This document shows, one piece after another, positions 22,338 through 24,987 of a stretch of DNA of 24,987 bases (position 1 is the stretch's first letter; every line of letters begins with the position of its first letter). The stretch is from Collinsella sp. GTDB lineage: Bacteria > Actinomycetota > Coriobacteriia > Coriobacteriales > Coriobacteriaceae. The position numbers and the translations under genes were made by a program. Under the pieces are notes generated by a model. It was not told the origin of the DNA and searched no databases. It worked only from the letters and a program-made list of their open reading frames with translations. The stretch lies in NCBI GenBank assembly GCA_018382125.1, contig JAGZQO010000030.1, positions 1 through 24,987 of the forward strand, given 5' to 3'.

Positions 22338-24554
22338 ATGGAACAACTCTCGCAATCGGGCTCGCGCGGTCGACGCCGCACGGGCAACGAGCCGGCGCCG
22401 CACGAACGCGTGAAGGGCGAACGCCGTGCCAACGAACCGCGACGCACCGTGAGCCCCCATCGTGCTTCTGCCAACAACGCGGGCCGCGCCAACACTCCCG
22501 CCGCGGAGCAGACGCCTGCTCGCCCCAAATCCCGCTACATCCCTGCCCTTGACGGCCTGCGTACGCTCGCCGTCGTCGCGGTGGTGCTCTATCACCTTAA
22601 CCTCACGTGGGCGCAGGGCGGCCTGCTTGGCGTCACGATCTTCTTTGTGCTTTCGGGCTATCTGATCACGCGCTTGCTGCTCAACGAAGTCGCTAAGACC
22701 GGACGCATCGACCTTAAGAGCTTCTGGATTCGCCGCATCCGTCGCCTGGTCCCCGCCGTGGTGACCGTCGTGGTGGTAACCTGCGCGCTGTGCACTCTCT
22801 TTAACCACGTGATGCTCACCAAGATGCGCCCCGACATCCTGCCGTCGCTGCTGTTCTTCAACAACTGGTGGCAGATTGCCCAAAACGTCTCGTACTTCAA
22901 TGCTCTGGGCGACCCCTCGCCGCTCACGCACTTTTGGTCGCTTGCCATCGAGGAACAGTTCTACCTGATTTGGCCGCCACTGCTGTTTGCCATGGTATCC
23001 ATGCATGTGAGCAAACCCAACACGCGCCGCGTGGTTCTGGGCCTTGCCGTGGTATCTGCCCTAGCCATGATGGTGCTTTACAACCCTGCCGCCGACCCCA
23101 GCCGCGTGTACTACGGCACCGACACCCGCGTGTTCTCGCTGCTGCTGGGTGCCTGGATGGCCTTTATCCCCGATCGCGACCTGGCGCCGGTGCGTCTCGC
23201 TCATCGTTTGGGGCTCAATCGCCTGGCTGGCGCCGCCAAGCACGGCAAGAACGCCGAGGGCAAACCTGGCGAGAAGGCCGACGAAGCAGCCGAGACCGCC
23301 CCGGCACAGCCGAGCGCCCTCGTGCGTTTTTGGTCCTCGCCCGCATCCATCGATGTGTTGGGCGTCGTGGGTCTGGTTGGCCTTGCCGCCATGGTCGCGC
23401 TCACCAACGGCTACACCGCCTTCCAGTATCGCGGAGGCACGCTGCTGTGCTCGATCCTCACGCTCATGGTCATCGCGGCCTGCGTGCAGCCCCAGGGAAT
23501 GGTTGCCCGCGCGCTGTCCGCCGAGCCACTCGTGTGGGTTGGCAAGCGCTCCTACAGCATCTACCTGTGGCACTATCCGCTGCTGCTCCTCATGAACCCG
23601 GTCGCCAACATCAACGATACGCCGTGGTGGCAGTACATTTTGCAGGTGTTGTTGGTGGTCGCCGTGGCAGAGTGCTGCTATCGCTTTATCGAGACTCCGT
23701 TTAGGAAGGGCGCCTTTGGGCGCACCGTCGCCGAATTCCGCGATGGCACCACCACGCCCGCCAACTGGGCACGCACGCACATCCCTGTCTGCGCAGCCTG
23801 CGCTGTCGTGTTGGTCGTTGCACTGGGCGGCCTGATCTTTGTGCCCGAGACGTCTGCGCTGAGCGGCGAGGGCGCCGAAGTTCTGAACAAGGAAGCCAAG
23901 AACACCGCGCCCACCGACCAGCAGGCGGCCGACGACACCGACAAGGACAACGACGGCTTCCCCGATGGCTCCTACGATCTGCTTATGATCGGCGACTCCG
24001 TGTCGCTGCGTGCCGTGGACACCTTTGACGGCGTGTTCCCGCACAGCCATATCGATGCCGAAAAGGGCCGCCAGTTCGATGCGGGCCGTGCGACATTTGA
24101 GGGCTATATCCAGCAGAACCTTGCCGGCAAGATCGTGGTCTTTGCCCTGGGCACCAACGGCTTGGTAACCGACGACCAGATCGACGCCATCATGGCCGAT
24201 GCAGGAGATAGGCGTATTGTGGTGTTTGTGAACACGCGCAGCCCGCAGCCGTGGGTTGGCTCTACCAACCAGGCCATCGCCAACGCCGCTACGCGCTACA
24301 AGAACGTGCGCGTTATCGATTGGTACGGATACAGTGCCAACCGCAACGACCTGTTCGATGGCGATGGCACGCACCTATCGACCACTGGCGTGACTGAGTA
24401 CCTCAACTTGATCCACGATGCCGTCAAGAAGGACCTGCCCGTACACCCCGAGGATCACGTCAACGATCCGCAGCCGGCAGCCGTCAAGTCTGCCACCGAC
24501 GCACTCGTCAATGCGCTCGCTCTCAAGCCGCACAAGCTGGGCACCGACAAGTAA
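22338..24554 (+). CDS. Membrane acyltransferase (OafA/YrhL type) with C-terminal SGNH domain
   Basis: A 738-residue envelope enzyme expected to O-acetylate a surface polymer such as peptidoglycan, teichoic acid or polysaccharide. A long Arg/Pro-rich cytoplasmic N-terminus (1-66) precedes the acyltransferase-3 membrane domain with ALDGLRTLAVVAVVLYH (H86), IFFVLSGYLITRLLL and HFWSLAIEEQFYLIWP. About ten helices follow, interrupted by a charged cytoplasmic loop near 290-330. The last membrane helix ends near 500. An acidic linker (about 515-545) leads to an extracytoplasmic SGNH domain with GDS (S554), a GTNG block and the DGTHL motif (D676, H679). This two-domain layout is that of OatA-like O-acetyltransferases. 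The ribosome binding site is weak (GGATGAT). TACAAT at 22293-22298 may be a -10 box. The acceptor polymer is unknown. Confidence 0.9.
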   Translation: MEQLSQSGSRGRRRTGNEPAPHERVKGERRANEPRRTVSPHRASANNAGRANTPAAEQTPARPKSRYIPALDGLRTLAVVAVVLYHLNLTWAQGGLLGVTIFFVLSGYLITRLLLNEVAKTGRIDLKSFWIRRIRRLVPAVVTVVVVTCALCTLFNHVMLTKMRPDILPSLLFFNNWWQIAQNVSYFNALGDPSPLTHFWSLAIEEQFYLIWPPLLFAMVSMHVSKPNTRRVVLGLAVVSALAMMVLYNPAADPSRVYYGTDTRVFSLLLGAWMAFIPDRDLAPVRLAHRLGLNRLAGAAKHGKNAEGKPGEKADEAAETAPAQPSALVRFWSSPASIDVLGVVGLVGLAAMVALTNGYTAFQYRGGTLLCSILTLMVIAACVQPQGMVARALSAEPLVWVGKRSYSIYLWHYPLLLLMNPVANINDTPWWQYILQVLLVVAVAECCYRFIETPFRKGAFGRTVAEFRDGTTTPANWARTHIPVCAACAVVLVVALGGLIFVPETSALSGEGAEVLNKEAKNTAPTDQQAADDTDKDNDGFPDGSYDLLMIGDSVSLRAVDTFDGVFPHSHIDAEKGRQFDAGRATFEGYIQQNLAGKIVVFALGTNGLVTDDQIDAIMADAGDRRIVVFVNTRSPQPWVGSTNQAIANAATRYKNVRVIDWYGYSANRNDLFDGDGTHLSTTGVTEYLNLIHDAVKKDLPVHPEDHVNDPQPAAVKSATDALVNALALKPHKLGTDK

Positions 24555-24577
24555 CCTGCAGCGCAAACTTCCCACAT

Positions 24578-24615
24578 CCGGAGGGGGTGTCTGCCACGGC
24601 AGACACCCCCTCCGG
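24578..24615 (+). terminator. Strong hairpin terminator after the acyltransferase gene
   Basis: CCGGAGGGGGTGTCTGC (24578-24594) and GCAGACACCCCCTCCGG (24599-24615) form a perfect 17-bp stem with a 4-nt loop, 24 bp after the stop codon. There is no T-run, but the stability and position favour termination. Confidence 0.7.
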
Positions 24616-24912
24616 CAGTTAGGGACACTCCTGGCGCAGCCAATGAAGACCTCTACGGATGAATTCCAGGCCGCTCCGTCGCTCCAGACATCGTTTCCGC
24701 GCCTCGTGCCTGCCCCAAACAATCAAAACAAGCCCTTTTCGCCGCACCCTCAAAGGTCTGTGGGCAAAAAAGGGCAAATATGAGTACTGTTACCATTTTA
24801 GTAGCAGGCAAAACCACCCAAAATGACGTCCGAGCGACCCCTACAACCCCCTAAAGCAGCCAACCTGACTGGTTTAAGGCGTATTGGAGGGTAGCGCGCA
24901 GAGATGTGGTGT
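24616..24912 (+). other. Non-coding 3' region (possible small RNA or dispersed repeat)
   Basis: About 300 bp without a recognisable gene. It contains an A-rich stretch (GGGCAAAAAAGGGCAAAT, about 24762-24779), a 24-codon ORF (24780-24854), and C/A-rich sequence. It is followed by a textbook terminator at 24913-24948, although no coding gene precedes it on this strand. No tRNA fold was found. A small RNA or repeat unit is possible. Confidence 0.4.
24780..24854 (+). CDS. Doubtful 24-aa small ORF
   Basis: ATG at 24780 to TAA at 24852-24854. The peptide begins MSTVTILVAGKTT and ends RATPTTP. The upstream sequence AAAAGGGCAAAT is at best a weak ribosome binding site. No family is recognised. It is listed because it lies within an otherwise unexplained stretch that ends in a strong terminator; it may equally be chance. 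Confidence 0.2.
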   Translation: MSTVTILVAGKTTQNDVRATPTTP

Positions 24913-24948
24913 AAGAGGCGGGGCATGCCCCGCCTCTTCTCTTTTCTT
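24913..24948 (+). terminator. Intrinsic terminator with T-rich tail
   Basis: AAGAGGCGGGGC (24913-24924) and GCCCCGCCTCTT (24927-24938) are perfect complements, followed by CTCTTTTCTT. It is a strong plus-strand terminator with no plus-strand gene closer than the acyltransferase, which already has its own hairpin at 24578-24615. Confidence 0.75.
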
Positions 24949-24987
24949 GAAAGGGAGGGGACACCGCCTAGAATTCGTCGTTGGAGT

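Noticed and set aside
23061..24374. 437-codon open frame antisense to the acyltransferase gene
   Set aside because: Same reason: antisense of a high-GC gene without any motif.
24755..24912. tRNA or rRNA gene before the terminator
   Set aside because: No cloverleaf with a recognisable T-loop (GGTTCRA) or acceptor stem could be found.

Overview
The window is high-GC bacterial chromosome. Its gene content points to a gut Coriobacteriia species, most likely Collinsella or a close relative. The signs are a LuxR-type regulator with a large multi-TM N-terminus, a 7TM-sensor/kinase/regulator operon, an MgtA-type ATPase, LuxS, a GH1 6-phospho-beta-glucosidase, and many long intergenic inverted repeats. 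The genus call is inference from content; no rRNA or other marker gene is present.

Layout. 1-811 (-): pyrE with a terminator. 812-1248: a divergent regulatory region, then a ~270-nt leader before mgtA (+), containing a short upstream ORF with an excellent ribosome binding site and a 17-position long-range helix ending in a T-run. 4018-4198: a convergent gap with a 67-bp hairpin repeat. 4199-5740 (-): membrane LuxR regulator. 6101-10401 (+): four genes, namely a DUF4428 zinc-ribbon protein, a YdjG-like zinc-ribbon membrane protein, a YdjI-like SPFH protein with C-terminal zinc ribbons, and a lipoprotein. This is plausibly an envelope-stress cassette without an adjacent pspA. 10512-14508 (-): three translationally coupled signalling genes (7TM sensor without visible kinase motifs, histidine kinase, NarL-type regulator).

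14648-18460 (-): a GH1 6-phospho-beta-glucosidase gene split by a complete 2376-bp IS21-family element (istA, istB, 56-bp imperfect terminal repeats, 6-bp target duplication CCCAAG). Removing the element and one target copy restores a 476-codon frame exactly, so the insertion is clean and probably recent. 18461-18803 holds the bgl promoter and an array of interlocking inverted repeats. 18804-19448 (-) is a DUF4867 protein. 19593-22151 (-) holds luxS, a nucleoside hydrolase and ribokinase. 22338-24554 (+) is an OafA/YrhL-type acyltransferase with a C-terminal SGNH domain. The last ~430 bp are non-coding apart from a doubtful 24-codon ORF and contain two strong hairpins.

How they fit: pyrE (pyrimidine synthesis) and iunH-rbsK (ribonucleoside salvage) serve nucleotide metabolism. 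luxS recycles S-ribosylhomocysteine and makes the AI-2 precursor. mgtA imports Mg2+ and appears to have leader control. The zinc-ribbon/SPFH group, the acyltransferase and the two sensor systems concern the cell envelope and environmental sensing. No tRNA, rRNA or CRISPR array was found.
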